A stretch of 64,000 nucleotides of DNA, taken from contig CALRQJ020000016.1 of NCBI GenBank assembly GCA_943370285.1, forward strand, positions 1 to 64,000. Direction: 5' to 3'. The translations under genes were made by a program, and so were the position numbers. Of the stretch, positions 40,028 through 49,393 are shown piece after piece. The stretch's first letter is position 1; every line of letters begins with the position of its first letter. The DNA is from CALRQJ02 sp943370285 (lineage in GTDB: Bacteria > Bacteroidota > Bacteroidia > Chitinophagales > Chitinophagaceae). Below the pieces are notes generated by a model. That model saw only the letters and a program-made list of their open reading frames with translations, was not told the origin of the DNA and did no database searches.

Positions 40028-41503
40028 CTACTGAATACTCGCCAATACAATATCTTTCACATCATGCAAGGCTACTCGTTCTTGGGTCATATTATCTCTG
40101 TGACGAATAGTAACGGTTTGGTCTTCTAAAGTTTGATGATCTATCGTAACACAGAATGGTGTACCAATTGCATCTTGGCGGCGGTAACGTTTTCCGATGG
40201 CATCTTTTTCTTCGAAGAAACATTTGAAATGTGGCATACATTCCTTCATCAGTTCTCTAGCCAATTCCGGTAAACCATCTTTTTTAGTCAGTGGTAATAT
40301 GGCCAATTTTACCGGTGCAATTTTTGCCGGAATATGCAATACTACTCGGCTATCGGTTGTGCCATCTTCCTTTTGAATCACTTCTTCTTCGTAAGCATTT
40401 GCCAAAATCAACAAAAACATACGGTCTAAACCAATAGAGGTTTCTACCACATATGGTACGTAGTTGCCATAAGCTTTGCCTGTAGTTTCATCAATGTCGT
40501 TATCGAAATATTGTTGTTTCTTTTTGCTGTATAGTTGATGTTGCGTTAAATCAAAGTCGCTGCGGCTATGAATTCCTTCTACTTCTTTAAAACCAAAAGG
40601 AAATTCAAACTCAATATCGCATGCTTCTTTGGCATAGTGGGCCAATTTAACATGATCGTGGTAACGGTATTTTGCGGCAGGTAAACCAAGACTTAAATGC
40701 CAGTCTAATCTTGCTTTTTTCCAATATTTATACCATTCTCCTTCGGTGCCGGGACGAACAAAAAACTGCATTTCCATCTGTTCAAATTCTCTCATTCTAA
40801 ATATGAACTGACGGGCAACAATCTCGTTTCTAAAAGCTTTACCGGTTTGTGCAATACCAAACGGAATTTTCATTCTTGCCGTTTTTTGCACATTCAAAAA
40901 ATTCACAAAAATACCTTGTGCTGTTTCGGGTCTTAGGTACACTTTGTTGTCATCAGGATTGTCTGAAGCAATGGCACCAAACTCGGTGGAGAACATCAAA
41001 TTAAATTGGCGAATATCGGTCCAGTTGGCAGTACCACTTACGGCACAAACAATTTTTTGATCGAGGATCAATTGTTTTAACCCGGCATAATCATCTGCCG
41101 CTAACAATTCCTCCATTTGTTTGAGTAAGGCAAACTCTTCTTCTTTTTTACCTTCAGTGGCTAATTTTTCAGCATGTGTTTCAATCAAATGATCTACCCG
41201 ATAGCGTTTTTTGCTATCCTTATTGTCAATCATTGGATCACTGAAATTATCTACATGTCCACTTGCTTTCCACGTAGTGGGATGCATAAAAATGGCAGCA
41301 TCAATGCCCACTATATTTTCATGCAATTGGGTCATGCTTTTCCACCAATAATCTCTGATGTTCTTTTTTAATTCGGCACCATAAGGTCCGTAATCGTACA
41401 CCGCACTTAAACCATCGTAAATTTCACTGGATTGAAATACAAAGCCATATTCTTTGGCGTGGGAAATAATAGCCTGAAAAGTATTGTCTTGTTGCTTACT
41501 CAT
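40028..41503 (-). CDS. glyS: Glycyl-tRNA synthetase (single-chain type)
   Basis: This enzyme charges tRNA-Gly. The 491-residue protein is the homodimeric class II form found in Bacteroidota and eukaryotes, not the alpha/beta two-gene form of E. coli. Signatures are the N-terminal SSEIYDGLSAVYDYGPYGAELK, the motif 2 region FRNEIVARQFIFRMREFEQMEMQFF, the motif 3 segment ETSIGLDRMFLLILANAY, and an anticodon-binding domain at about 380-491. A TAGGTTTG box lies just upstream of the ATG. Confidence 0.97.
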   Translation of the reverse strand: MSKQQDNTFQAIISHAKEYGFVFQSSEIYDGLSAVYDYGPYGAELKKNIRDYWWKSMTQLHENIVGIDAAIFMHPTTWKASGHVDNFSDPMIDNKDSKKRYRVDHLIETHAEKLATEGKKEEEFALLKQMEELLAADDYAGLKQLILDQKIVCAVSGTANWTDIRQFNLMFSTEFGAIASDNPDDNKVYLRPETAQGIFVNFLNVQKTARMKIPFGIAQTGKAFRNEIVARQFIFRMREFEQMEMQFFVRPGTEGEWYKYWKKARLDWHLSLGLPAAKYRYHDHVKLAHYAKEACDIEFEFPFGFKEVEGIHSRSDFDLTQHQLYSKKKQQYFDNDIDETTGKAYGNYVPYVVETSIGLDRMFLLILANAYEEEVIQKEDGTTDSRVVLHIPAKIAPVKLAILPLTKKDGLPELARELMKECMPHFKCFFEEKDAIGKRYRRQDAIGTPFCVTIDHQTLEDQTVTIRHRDNMTQERVALHDVKDIVLASIQ

Positions 41504-41510
41504 AAGGCCG

Positions 41511-41518
41511 CAAACCTA
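41511..41518 (-). promoter_or_regulatory. -7 box of glyS
   Basis: Minus-strand TAGGTTTG matches TAnnTTTG and ends 7 bases before the ATG, implying a very short leader. Confidence 0.55.
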
Positions 41519-41572
41519 CAAATTATTGGGGAAATACAGTGGCGCCAATGCTTGGCTATCCTTGAGTGTGTG

Positions 41573-41875
41573 TTATAATGCTTCAATTTTCTTCCAAGCT
41601 TCTATGCCGCCGGCTACATTAATAAGGTTGGTGAAACCAAATTTTTCTTGCAATCGCTGAATGGCAATTTGGCTACGTACGCCTTTGCGGCAATAGACCA
41701 TGACCGGTTGGTCTTTGGGAATTTGATGAGCTTTACTTATGACATCGCCTAGAGGAATTAATGTGCCCCCAATATTAAAATCTTCATGCTCAATATCTTC
41801 TCTTACATCTAACAAAAACAAATCGGGTTGTTGCTGTAACTGTTCTTTAAGTGCTTGTGGAGTTATGTGTTGCAT
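41573..41875 (-). CDS. Single-domain rhodanese-like sulfurtransferase
   Basis: This 100-residue rhodanese domain has the active-site loop VYCRKGVRS with catalytic Cys62. The N-terminal strand LLDVREDIEHEDFNIGGTLIPL and the C-terminal LINVAGGIEAWKK are typical. Such proteins transfer sulfane sulfur or act in stress responses; the acceptor is unknown. It lies 69 bases upstream of glyS in the same direction, though glyS seems to have its own promoter. Confidence 0.93.
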   Translation of the reverse strand: MQHITPQALKEQLQQQPDLFLLDVREDIEHEDFNIGGTLIPLGDVISKAHQIPKDQPVMVYCRKGVRSQIAIQRLQEKFGFTNLINVAGGIEAWKKIEAL

Positions 41876-41884
41876 GGAGGAAGC

Positions 41885-42090
41885 GGTGAATGGTCAATAT
41901 TAAAAAGTGAGTAGCGAATGGTGAATGGTGAATGGTCAATAGTGAGGCCCCTAAATCCCCCAACCTTCGGCCATTGGTAAATGACTACGGTTGGCAAGTC
42001 GTAGGGGACTTAAAGTCCTCTGCGAAAAACTCCGTGTCCTCTGCGGTAAATCCATTCTATATTCTCCATTCTGTATTCTAACTTCTCTCT
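41885..42090. repeat. Mosaic of intergenic repeats upstream of the rhodanese gene
   Basis: It contains GTGAATGGTCAATA/GTGAATGGTGAATGGTC simple repeats (41886-41944). A nested inverted structure follows, with CCCCTAAATCCCC outside and CCAACC/GGTTGG inside (41945-42020). Then come the CTCCGTGTCCTCTGCGGTAAA word (42030-42050) and a pyrimidine-rich ATTCTATATTCTCCATTCTG tract (42055-42095). No gene is seen. Confidence 0.6.
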
Positions 42091-42095
42091 TCTCT

Positions 42096-44087
42096 CTACA
42101 CCTCATCTTGTCCATCGTAAAATACTCGTTTCAATTTTAAATTGGTTACTGGCGCTACAATGAGTGGAAATTTCTCTACTGTTACATTGCTAGGGTCTAG
42201 GCCGAAACCTCTTTCTTCACTCAGTGAAATCTCTTTGAGCCAGAAATAGAGTTTCATTACTACTCGTTCAAAAAATGGCAGTTCATTATCTTGACTCAAG
42301 TATTTTTCCATTACCACAAACTGAAAATCTCCTACCACATTATTACGTTCTAAACTTTCGTAGCGGCTTGTAATATTCACTTCTTTATTGCTCACCAATT
42401 CTGCTACTACTTTACGGAACATCAAATTAATTTTTTGTTCTACCCTAAAGCCAAGTCTAAATTCTACCCTAATAATATCGTTGGGAATGATATGGTCAAC
42501 TACATATTCGCAAGTGTAAGGATCATCCAACACATCTACATGCACAAACCAATAAATATCCGCTCTTTTTGGTTTTTTATTTAAGATGGAATAGATGATT
42601 TTATGTTCAATTTCTTTGGGATTATTGGCACTTGTCATATACACCAAATGCGTAGCAGACTTTGGTACTGTTTTATCATTACTCAATTCTTGAATTTGTG
42701 GTACATAATGTTCCATCCGTACAAATTCAACATAACGGTTTTTGATTTTGCGACTCCGGTACCAGACATACATTACTATGAACATAATACCACCCACAAT
42801 CATAGTGATATAACCACCATGAGTGAATTTTTGTAACAATGCAATCAAGAAGGCTACTTCAACTACAAAATACACCACTAAAAACAGGTAAATCCAAGCC
42901 GATTTTACTCGATGTAAAACCATGTAGTTGGCAAATAGAATAGTAGTCATAATCATGGTTACTACAATCGCTAATCCGTATGCAGCTTCCATTTTAGACG
43001 ATTCTCTAAAGTATAATACCACTGCTACGCAACCCACAAACATCAATAAGTTGATTCCGGGAATAAACAATTGTCCTTTCTCTTCAGATGGGTACCTAAT
43101 TTTCATTTTAGGCCAAAGGTTAAGTCGTAACGCTTCGCTGATTAAAGTAAAAGAACCTGAAACCATCGCTTGACTCGCAATAATGGCAGCACTTGTTGCT
43201 ATGATAACACCTGGTATAATAAACCATTGCGGCATGATGTCGTAAAATGCATTGATGCCCAAAGCGGCTTTTGCTTCTTTCGTAACTTCTAAACCGGTAT
43301 GGTTGGCCAACAAAGAAGCACCTTGTCCAAAATAGTTGAGCAACAAACAAATCTTCACATAAATCCAAGAAAGTCTGATGTTGTCTCTACCGCAATGCCC
43401 TAAATCGCTATACAAGGCTTCGGCACCGGTAGTACATAAAAATACTGCACCCAATAACCAAAATCCATGCGGATATTGTATTAAAAACTCAATGGCATAA
43501 TGTGGGCTTAAAGCTTTGAAAATACTGACATCATCACTCATATGAATGATGCCAAGCAAGGCAAGCATGGTAAACCAGATAGACATTATGGGGCCGAAAA
43601 ACTTACCAATACTTGCTGTACCAAACTGCTGCATAAAAAAGAATGCCGATAATATACCGATGACAATACCAACAATGGTATTTCTTTCAATGCCTTGTAA
43701 TGCAGGTAATTCTTGCAGGCCTTCAATAGCTGATGTTACAGAAATGGGCGGTGTTATAATACCATCGGCTAAAAGTGCGGCACCGCCAATCATGGCTGGT
43801 ATCACTAACCATTTTTTTCTTCTTCTTACCAATGCATAAAGGGCAAATGTGCCACCCTCACCACGGTTATCTGCTCTTAATACCAAGAGCACATATTTAA
43901 GTGTGGTTTGTAATGTCAGTGTCCAAATGATGCAAGACAAAGTACCAATAATAAGTTCTTCTGAAATTATTCTATCGCCAATGATGGCGTTAAAAACGTA
44001 AAGCGGTGATGTGCCAATATCTCCGTAAATAATTCCTAATGCAATTAATAAACCGGCACCGGTAACTTTGTTGGTTTGCTTGCCCAC
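42096..44087 (-). CDS. kup: Potassium uptake protein Kup
   Basis: A KUP/HAK/KT-family potassium-proton symporter. The 663-residue protein begins GLLIALGIIYGDIGTSPLYVF, the strongest family motif. It has about 12 membrane segments to residue 450 and a cytoplasmic C-terminal domain of about 200 residues. Other signatures are the TLQTTLKYVLLVLRADNRGEGG region (about 58-79), LLADGIITPPISVTSAIEGL and GAVFLCTTGAEALYSDLGHCG. The length is normal. A TACATTTG box lies 32 bases upstream. Confidence 0.96.
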   Translation of the reverse strand: MGKQTNKVTGAGLLIALGIIYGDIGTSPLYVFNAIIGDRIISEELIIGTLSCIIWTLTLQTTLKYVLLVLRADNRGEGGTFALYALVRRRKKWLVIPAMIGGAALLADGIITPPISVTSAIEGLQELPALQGIERNTIVGIVIGILSAFFFMQQFGTASIGKFFGPIMSIWFTMLALLGIIHMSDDVSIFKALSPHYAIEFLIQYPHGFWLLGAVFLCTTGAEALYSDLGHCGRDNIRLSWIYVKICLLLNYFGQGASLLANHTGLEVTKEAKAALGINAFYDIMPQWFIIPGVIIATSAAIIASQAMVSGSFTLISEALRLNLWPKMKIRYPSEEKGQLFIPGINLLMFVGCVAVVLYFRESSKMEAAYGLAIVVTMIMTTILFANYMVLHRVKSAWIYLFLVVYFVVEVAFLIALLQKFTHGGYITMIVGGIMFIVMYVWYRSRKIKNRYVEFVRMEHYVPQIQELSNDKTVPKSATHLVYMTSANNPKEIEHKIIYSILNKKPKRADIYWFVHVDVLDDPYTCEYVVDHIIPNDIIRVEFRLGFRVEQKINLMFRKVVAELVSNKEVNITSRYESLERNNVVGDFQFVVMEKYLSQDNELPFFERVVMKLYFWLKEISLSEERGFGLDPSNVTVEKFPLIVAPVTNLKLKRVFYDGQDEV

Positions 44088-44118
44088 GATAAAGGAAGTT
44101 GAGTAAATAAAAACTTCA

Positions 44119-44126
44119 CAAATGTA
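44119..44126 (-). promoter_or_regulatory. -7 box of kup
   Basis: Minus-strand TACATTTG matches TAnnTTTG, 31 bases before the kup ATG. Confidence 0.5.
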
Positions 44127-44241
44127 AACGGAAAAATACCTTACCTGCCTAATCTTATTTGGTCTTTTGCCTAAAATGCTATCTAAACTCTAAACTTGTG
44201 TAAACATTGTGCAAACTCACCAACACAAACGCTACAAACCT

Positions 44242-44249
44242 TACATTTG
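44242..44249 (+). promoter_or_regulatory. -7 box of the gene at 44261
   Basis: TACATTTG matches TAnnTTTG, 11 bases before the chosen ATG; this supports starting at 44261 rather than at the far upstream start of the open frame at 44207. Confidence 0.5.
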
Positions 44250-44260
44250 TTAGTATAAAT

Positions 44261-45802
44261 ATGTCCCGAATGAATGCTTTTCAAAGGTTAACGCTTTCTT
44301 TTTTAGTTTTTGTTAGTTTGGGATTGATAGCCCATGGCCAGAAGATTACTTATGCCGAGGTTGATAAAGACGATCTTAAGCAAACCAATTTTGAGATTAT
44401 TGGTAAAACGGGTGCTAACTATCTCATCTATAAAAATATTAGAGACAAACATGCTATTACGGTGTACGATGTAAACATGAAAGTGTTGAATCGGGTAAAT
44501 ATGAAGTACCTGCCCGAGAAATTAATCAATACCGATTTTTTGAGTTTGGGCAATTTCTCTTATATGTTTTATCAATACCAACGTAAAAGTATTGTGTACT
44601 GCATGGCAGTTAAATTAGACCAAGACGGCAATAATGTTGGCGAACCTCTTCAATTAGATACTACTGAAATTAATTTTTGGGCAAACAACCGTATTTATAC
44701 TGTTATCAATAGCGATGACAAGCAAAAAATTGTATCGCTTAAAGTAAATAGCAAGAACGATAAAATGCACATTGTTTCTTTTAGCACTTTTAATCGAGAT
44801 TTACAATTACAGCAAAAAGTTAGAGTTGGCATTCCTATGCCGCAACGTAACGATTACTTAACGGAGTTTTATGTAGATAATGAGGGTATGGTTACTTTTT
44901 TAAAAGCAGTTCAAAATGGCGATAATGACAATATCAGCAAATTGTTTTTGATGGTAAAGCCTTTAGCTGCTGAATCTGTAGCTACTTATGAGTTAAAATT
45001 AAATAATTTGTACTTGGATGATGTACGGTTGAAAGTTGATAATAATAATCGACGTTTTATTATTACTTCATTCTACGCCAAAACAAGACGTGGCAATATT
45101 GATGGGCTTTTAACCGTGATTTGGGATAAAGCACAAGCAAAAGATATTTTTTCTGTCGTTACGGTATTAGATGCTGCTGTTAGAGAAACGGCCAAAGGCG
45201 AAACAAGTGAAAAAACAGCCTTCAATGATTTTTTCCTTCGCAACATCATCCCCAAGAAAAATGGTGGATTTATTATGGCTGCAGAAGAATTTCATACAAC
45301 AAGTAGGGGTGGAACTTATACCCGTAATAATTTCATGTGGGGCAATCCTTACAGTTTATCTCCTGCAGATTATTATATGTGGAGTCCGTATGGATATAGC
45401 TATCCTTGGTGGCGCTGGAATAATGGTATGGGCAATCAAATGGTTCGATATCATGCCGATAATGTAGTTGTATTTTCTTTTGATAGTACGGGTAAATTAG
45501 AATGGAATAATGTGGTGAACAAAAGCCAGTTTGATGATGAAACCGATAATTTTATTGGTTATCAGTTGGTGAATACAGGAGACCAACTGCATTTCATTTT
45601 TAATCAGCAAGAACGGAGGTCTATGTTATTGACCGATCAGAGTATTACACCCGGTGGTCAACTCAATCGTAACCCAACCATGAAAAATTTAGACAAGGGC
45701 TACGACTTTTTACCAAGGTTGTCTAAACAAGTTGGGGCTCGAACAATAATTTCGCCTTGCACTTATCGTAATTACATTTGCTTTGCAAAAATTGAACTTT
45801 AG
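44261..45802 (+). CDS. Secreted protein of unknown function
   Basis: This 513-residue protein has a signal peptide of about 27 residues (MSRMNAFQRLTLSFLVF to AHGQ). The body is beta-rich with repeated short strands and no motif I recognise; a beta-propeller-like fold is possible. Near residues 375-405 there is an aromatic, Gly/Asn-rich insertion (NPYSLSPADYYMWSPYGY then PWWRWNNGMG) that looks like a surface-exposed low-complexity loop. It precedes a DUF6427-like membrane protein gene by 12 bases and purQ, so the three are probably co-transcribed. The open frame could start at 44207, but promoter position and signal peptide favour 44261. Confidence 0.72.
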   Translation: MSRMNAFQRLTLSFLVFVSLGLIAHGQKITYAEVDKDDLKQTNFEIIGKTGANYLIYKNIRDKHAITVYDVNMKVLNRVNMKYLPEKLINTDFLSLGNFSYMFYQYQRKSIVYCMAVKLDQDGNNVGEPLQLDTTEINFWANNRIYTVINSDDKQKIVSLKVNSKNDKMHIVSFSTFNRDLQLQQKVRVGIPMPQRNDYLTEFYVDNEGMVTFLKAVQNGDNDNISKLFLMVKPLAAESVATYELKLNNLYLDDVRLKVDNNNRRFIITSFYAKTRRGNIDGLLTVIWDKAQAKDIFSVVTVLDAAVRETAKGETSEKTAFNDFFLRNIIPKKNGGFIMAAEEFHTTSRGGTYTRNNFMWGNPYSLSPADYYMWSPYGYSYPWWRWNNGMGNQMVRYHADNVVVFSFDSTGKLEWNNVVNKSQFDDETDNFIGYQLVNTGDQLHFIFNQQERRSMLLTDQSITPGGQLNRNPTMKNLDKGYDFLPRLSKQVGARTIISPCTYRNYICFAKIEL

Positions 45803-45814
45803 AAACCTCCAATA

Positions 45815-46798
45815 GTGATAGCTGTATTTAAAGAAAAATCTCCTGCAAACATTCTTTGGTTATTGTTGCTAAGCTTGGCTTTGCACAGTAATCTTTTTGT
45901 GCATCATCCGCAGTTGTCGGTGAGTGAAAAAGATGGATTGGTGAGTTTGCTGTTAATGCAATACGGCAATGCCATTCCCAGTTTTGTAATGGTCATTTTG
46001 TATCATGGTATTTTATTGTTTCAGGCATTACGGATTAATCAGTTGTTTAATGACCAACGCATGTTTGTTAAGCCCTGTTTTGTAGCTGCCATGACCTATC
46101 TCTTAGTAACAGGATTGTTTAAAGAGTGGGGCTATCTCTCTCCAGCACTAATTGCCAATTCTTTAATTATTTGGGTGATGGCAAAAATCATCCGGCTGTA
46201 TAATCATGCCAATCCCAAAACCCTATTGTTTAATATTGGGTTAATCACCGGTTTTTCCATCATACTCTATCATCCAACCGCAGTCCTCAGTTTGGTTGTT
46301 TTGTTTGCTGTGTTGGTCGTTCGTCCGTTTAAACCGGCAGAAATTTTAGTACTGCTCATTGGAATTTGTACGCCTTTTTATTTTTTGATGTCGGCTTTAT
46401 ACTTGATGGGAGATTTTAGCCAGATTGCTGTTTACTTGCCCGAATGGCAAATCAATCATCCCTTCATCAACACAGATATTTCTTTTTGGACCGGTGTGGG
46501 TTGGTTTGTGGCGGTTGTATTAACCGGCATGTACTATTGGCAGCAAAACAATGGCCGAATGTTGATACAGGTTCGTAAAAATTGGGGTGTATTATTGGTG
46601 ATGCTTTTATTGATGTTGCCAACTGCTTTTATCAACAAGAATGCCGGTATGGAGAGTTTGTTGTTATTAGCTGTTCCTGCTGCTGCATTTGCCGCAAATG
46701 GCTTCATTTATCCTAAGAAAACTTTTATACCCAATATTTTCTTTTGGCTATTCTTTTTTACTGTTTTGGTGAATAATTGGCAATTGGTGAAAAATTAG
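45815..46798 (+). CDS. DUF6427-like integral membrane protein
   Basis: This 327-residue polytopic membrane protein has about ten hydrophobic segments. The N-terminus MIAVFKEKSPANILWLLLLSLALH and the layout resemble the Bacteroidota family DUF6427, whose function is unknown. It starts with GTG, 12 bases after the upstream gene, and ends 65 bases before purQ. No enzymatic motif is visible. The family assignment is from memory of the N-terminal pattern and moderate in certainty; that it is a real membrane protein is not in doubt. Confidence 0.75.
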   Translation: MIAVFKEKSPANILWLLLLSLALHSNLFVHHPQLSVSEKDGLVSLLLMQYGNAIPSFVMVILYHGILLFQALRINQLFNDQRMFVKPCFVAAMTYLLVTGLFKEWGYLSPALIANSLIIWVMAKIIRLYNHANPKTLLFNIGLITGFSIILYHPTAVLSLVVLFAVLVVRPFKPAEILVLLIGICTPFYFLMSALYLMGDFSQIAVYLPEWQINHPFINTDISFWTGVGWFVAVVLTGMYYWQQNNGRMLIQVRKNWGVLLVMLLLMLPTAFINKNAGMESLLLLAVPAAAFAANGFIYPKKTFIPNIFFWLFFFTVLVNNWQLVKN

Positions 46799-46863
46799 CC
46801 ATCAATTAACGGTTGTGCAACTTACCTTTACGCCTTCAAAATAACCGATAAACTTACCGGAAA

Positions 46864-47523
46864 ATGAAATTTGGAGTAGTTGTTTTTCCCGGCTCAAACT
46901 GCGATAGGGATATGTTAGATGCCCTGCAAAACGACCTGAATAAAGAAGTAGTGATGCTATGGCATAAAGACAAAGACTTAAGCCAGTTTACTACTGATGA
47001 TTGTATTATTCTACCCGGTGGGTTCTCATATGGCGACTATTTGCGTTGCGGGGCTATTGCTCGATTTAGCCCAATGATGCAAAGTGTAATTGAATTTGCC
47101 AACCGTGGCGGAAAAGTGTTGGGTGTGTGTAACGGATTTCAAATCTTATGCGAAAGTGGTTTGTTGCCCGGCGTATTGTTGCAAAATGCCAATCAACAGT
47201 TTATTTGTAAAAATGTATTTATAACCGGTAGTGATGGTGCTGCATTAAAAATTCCAATTGCACACGGAGAAGGCAGATATTATGCCGATACTAAAACTTT
47301 AGATACGTTAGAAGCCAATAATCAGGTAATTTTTCGCTACAGCGATGAAAATGGTACGATTAATGCAACTGCTAATCCTAATGGTGCTGAACGTAATATT
47401 GCCGGCATTTGTAACAGTAGCAGAAATGTGTTTGGGATGATGCCACATCCTGAAAGAGCTACCGCTCATGTCTTAGGCAATATCGATGGTAGAAAAGTAT
47501 TTGAATTATTGGGATTGAATTAA
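46864..47523 (+). CDS. purQ: Phosphoribosylformylglycinamidine synthase subunit PurQ
   Basis: This is the glutaminase subunit of the fourth step of purine synthesis; it supplies ammonia to PurL. The 219-residue class I glutamine amidotransferase has the nucleophile Cys89 in GVCNGFQIL, the N-terminal VVFPGSNCDRD and the catalytic His-x-Glu in MPHPERAT near residue 199. A separate PurQ implies a small-type PurL and PurS elsewhere. Confidence 0.95.
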   Translation: MKFGVVVFPGSNCDRDMLDALQNDLNKEVVMLWHKDKDLSQFTTDDCIILPGGFSYGDYLRCGAIARFSPMMQSVIEFANRGGKVLGVCNGFQILCESGLLPGVLLQNANQQFICKNVFITGSDGAALKIPIAHGEGRYYADTKTLDTLEANNQVIFRYSDENGTINATANPNGAERNIAGICNSSRNVFGMMPHPERATAHVLGNIDGRKVFELLGLN

Positions 47524-47569
47524 GCAAAGAAAGTACAGGGATTCGAAAACGTCTAACAACTAAAAAATT

Positions 47570-48022
47570 ATGATAAAGCGATTATATCTTTTATTGGTAT
47601 TGGTATTAGCTGGTTTGTTTACACAAGCTCAATTGCAAGATCCTGTAAAATGGACGTATACTGCCCGAAAAAAATCTGCTCAGGTTTATGAGTTAGTCAT
47701 TACAGCTATATTACCTAAGCCATGGCATATTTATTCTCAAACCACGCCAAAAGGCGGACCAATAGCTACCAAAATAAAATTCACCGCTAACCCATTGGTA
47801 AGTTTAGATGGAACTACCAAAGAAGTAGGTAAATTGCTGGACGAATACGATCCTAACTTTAAAGTAAACGTAAAATACTTTGGCGAAAAAGTTGAATTTG
47901 TACAAACCGTTAAAGTGAAAGTAAAGACAAAGACTAACGTAAGCGGTACTGTTACTTATATGGTTTGCGACGATGAAAAATGTTTGCCGCCTACTACAAA
48001 GTCGTTTAGTATTTCTTTGTAA
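47570..48022 (+). CDS. Exported DsbD N-terminal-domain protein
   Basis: The protein has 150 residues. A signal peptide covers 1-20 (ending TQA) and one immunoglobulin-like domain matches the N-terminal (alpha) domain of thiol:disulfide interchange protein DsbD: WTYTARKKSAQVYELVITAILPKPWHIYSQTTPKGG and the redox pair Cys133/Cys138 in MVCDDEKCLPP. In full DsbD this domain passes electrons to periplasmic partners, but here there is no membrane or thioredoxin-like domain. A TlpA-type thioredoxin gene follows 94 bases downstream and may be a partner. Full DsbD may be encoded elsewhere. Confidence 0.82.
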   Translation: MIKRLYLLLVLVLAGLFTQAQLQDPVKWTYTARKKSAQVYELVITAILPKPWHIYSQTTPKGGPIATKIKFTANPLVSLDGTTKEVGKLLDEYDPNFKVNVKYFGEKVEFVQTVKVKVKTKTNVSGTVTYMVCDDEKCLPPTTKSFSISL

Positions 48023-48116
48023 TTGTCTGTTAACACCTTGTTATTCAATCATTCATCAACTGTAAATACCCATTTAGCGGTATAAATGACCCTGCAATTT
48101 CAGTTATCTTGCCGCT

Positions 48117-49247
48117 ATGATTGGATGTATTAAACGATGCTGCCGCTTAGCATTGCTTTTTTTTATGGTGGGGATTGTTAATCCTGTTAGTGCGTCAACT
48201 GACAGTACCTACACACTTACTGTAACTATACCCGATTTAGATTCGGCATTTGCTACTATTCAAGTAGTGAACGAAACCGGATTTTTAGATACACTTTCTG
48301 TAAAAGGCGATTATTTTCAATTTAAAGGAACCATTAAAGAACCTGTATTTGCCATACTCACCGTTACACGTGGCGATAAATTTGTATTCAGAGAATTTTT
48401 TTTAGAGCCTGGCAAAATAAAAGTCCATAGCGAGTCGATAGATGCATTTCCATATGCCAATGTTACCGGCACAACAAACAATACCGATTGGGCCGCTGTC
48501 AAAAAACAATTACAAGCCATACGTCTAAACACATCTGCAGTGCAGCAAAATATGTTAGCTGCAAATATTACAGATACCGCAACTACCGGTGGCCCATTTC
48601 TGCAATTCATGGGTTTGCAAACTATTGCAGCACAAAACCAATACATCACAGAATTTGTAACGCAACATCCGGGTTCATTTGCCTCTTTAAAATTGATTTA
48701 CGATTATATCGTTCAGGGCAATAGAGGAGATTCGTTAACCATGTTATTGTTCGATAAACTACAGCCGAATGTGCAGCAATCTGCTATTGGTATTGCGATT
48801 GCATCGATCATCAACGCCATAAAAAATACAGCTATAGGTGCAACACCGCCACCATTTAGTTTGAAGTTGGCTAATGGTAAAACCGTCAACTTAGATCAAT
48901 ATAAAGGAAAATATGTGTTGATTGATTTTTGGGCTAGTTGGTGTGCCCCATGCCGTGCCGAAAATCCTAATCTTCTTAAGGCATATAAAAAATACCAAAC
49001 CAAAGGCTTAGAAATTTTGAGTATTTCTATTGATGAAGACAAAAAAGATTGGCAAGATGCTGTTAAGCAAGATAAACTGCCTTGGTCGCAAACGGTAGAT
49101 ATAAGAGGATGGAAAGCTCCTGTAGCAGTAGATTATGGCATCAAATCTATTCCCGCAAATTTCTTAATTGGCCCCGATGGTAAAATTGTAGCCAAAAATT
49201 TACGTGGTGCCGATTTGGATAAATGGTTGAAAACAATCTTCAAGTAA
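48117..49247 (+). CDS. DUF4369-TlpA thioredoxin-family protein
   Basis: The protein has 376 residues. A signal sequence covers 1-27, a DUF4369 beta domain about 30-120, a helical linker 120-240, and a TlpA/AhpC-type thioredoxin domain 243-376. The active site is Cys276-Ala-Pro-Cys279 in FWASWCAPCR, with cis-Pro in KSIPANFLI. Such proteins reduce or isomerise periplasmic disulfides in Bacteroidota. Two more cysteines in the signal region (Cys4, Cys8-9) are not in a clean lipobox. It lies close behind the DsbD-alpha-like gene. Confidence 0.9.
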   Translation: MIGCIKRCCRLALLFFMVGIVNPVSASTDSTYTLTVTIPDLDSAFATIQVVNETGFLDTLSVKGDYFQFKGTIKEPVFAILTVTRGDKFVFREFFLEPGKIKVHSESIDAFPYANVTGTTNNTDWAAVKKQLQAIRLNTSAVQQNMLAANITDTATTGGPFLQFMGLQTIAAQNQYITEFVTQHPGSFASLKLIYDYIVQGNRGDSLTMLLFDKLQPNVQQSAIGIAIASIINAIKNTAIGATPPPFSLKLANGKTVNLDQYKGKYVLIDFWASWCAPCRAENPNLLKAYKKYQTKGLEILSISIDEDKKDWQDAVKQDKLPWSQTVDIRGWKAPVAVDYGIKSIPANFLIGPDGKIVAKNLRGADLDKWLKTIFK

Positions 49248-49393
49248 TGTTTAAAGCCTTAAGTTCAAGCTGATAACAACAATAAAATCAGTGTAGTTTT
49301 TTACCACTTAACTATGTAATTCCCGCTTTCATCTGCAAATTCCTTTCTATTTGTGGGGTAAACAACCTATTTTTCCTTTCTAAATATATTGAT

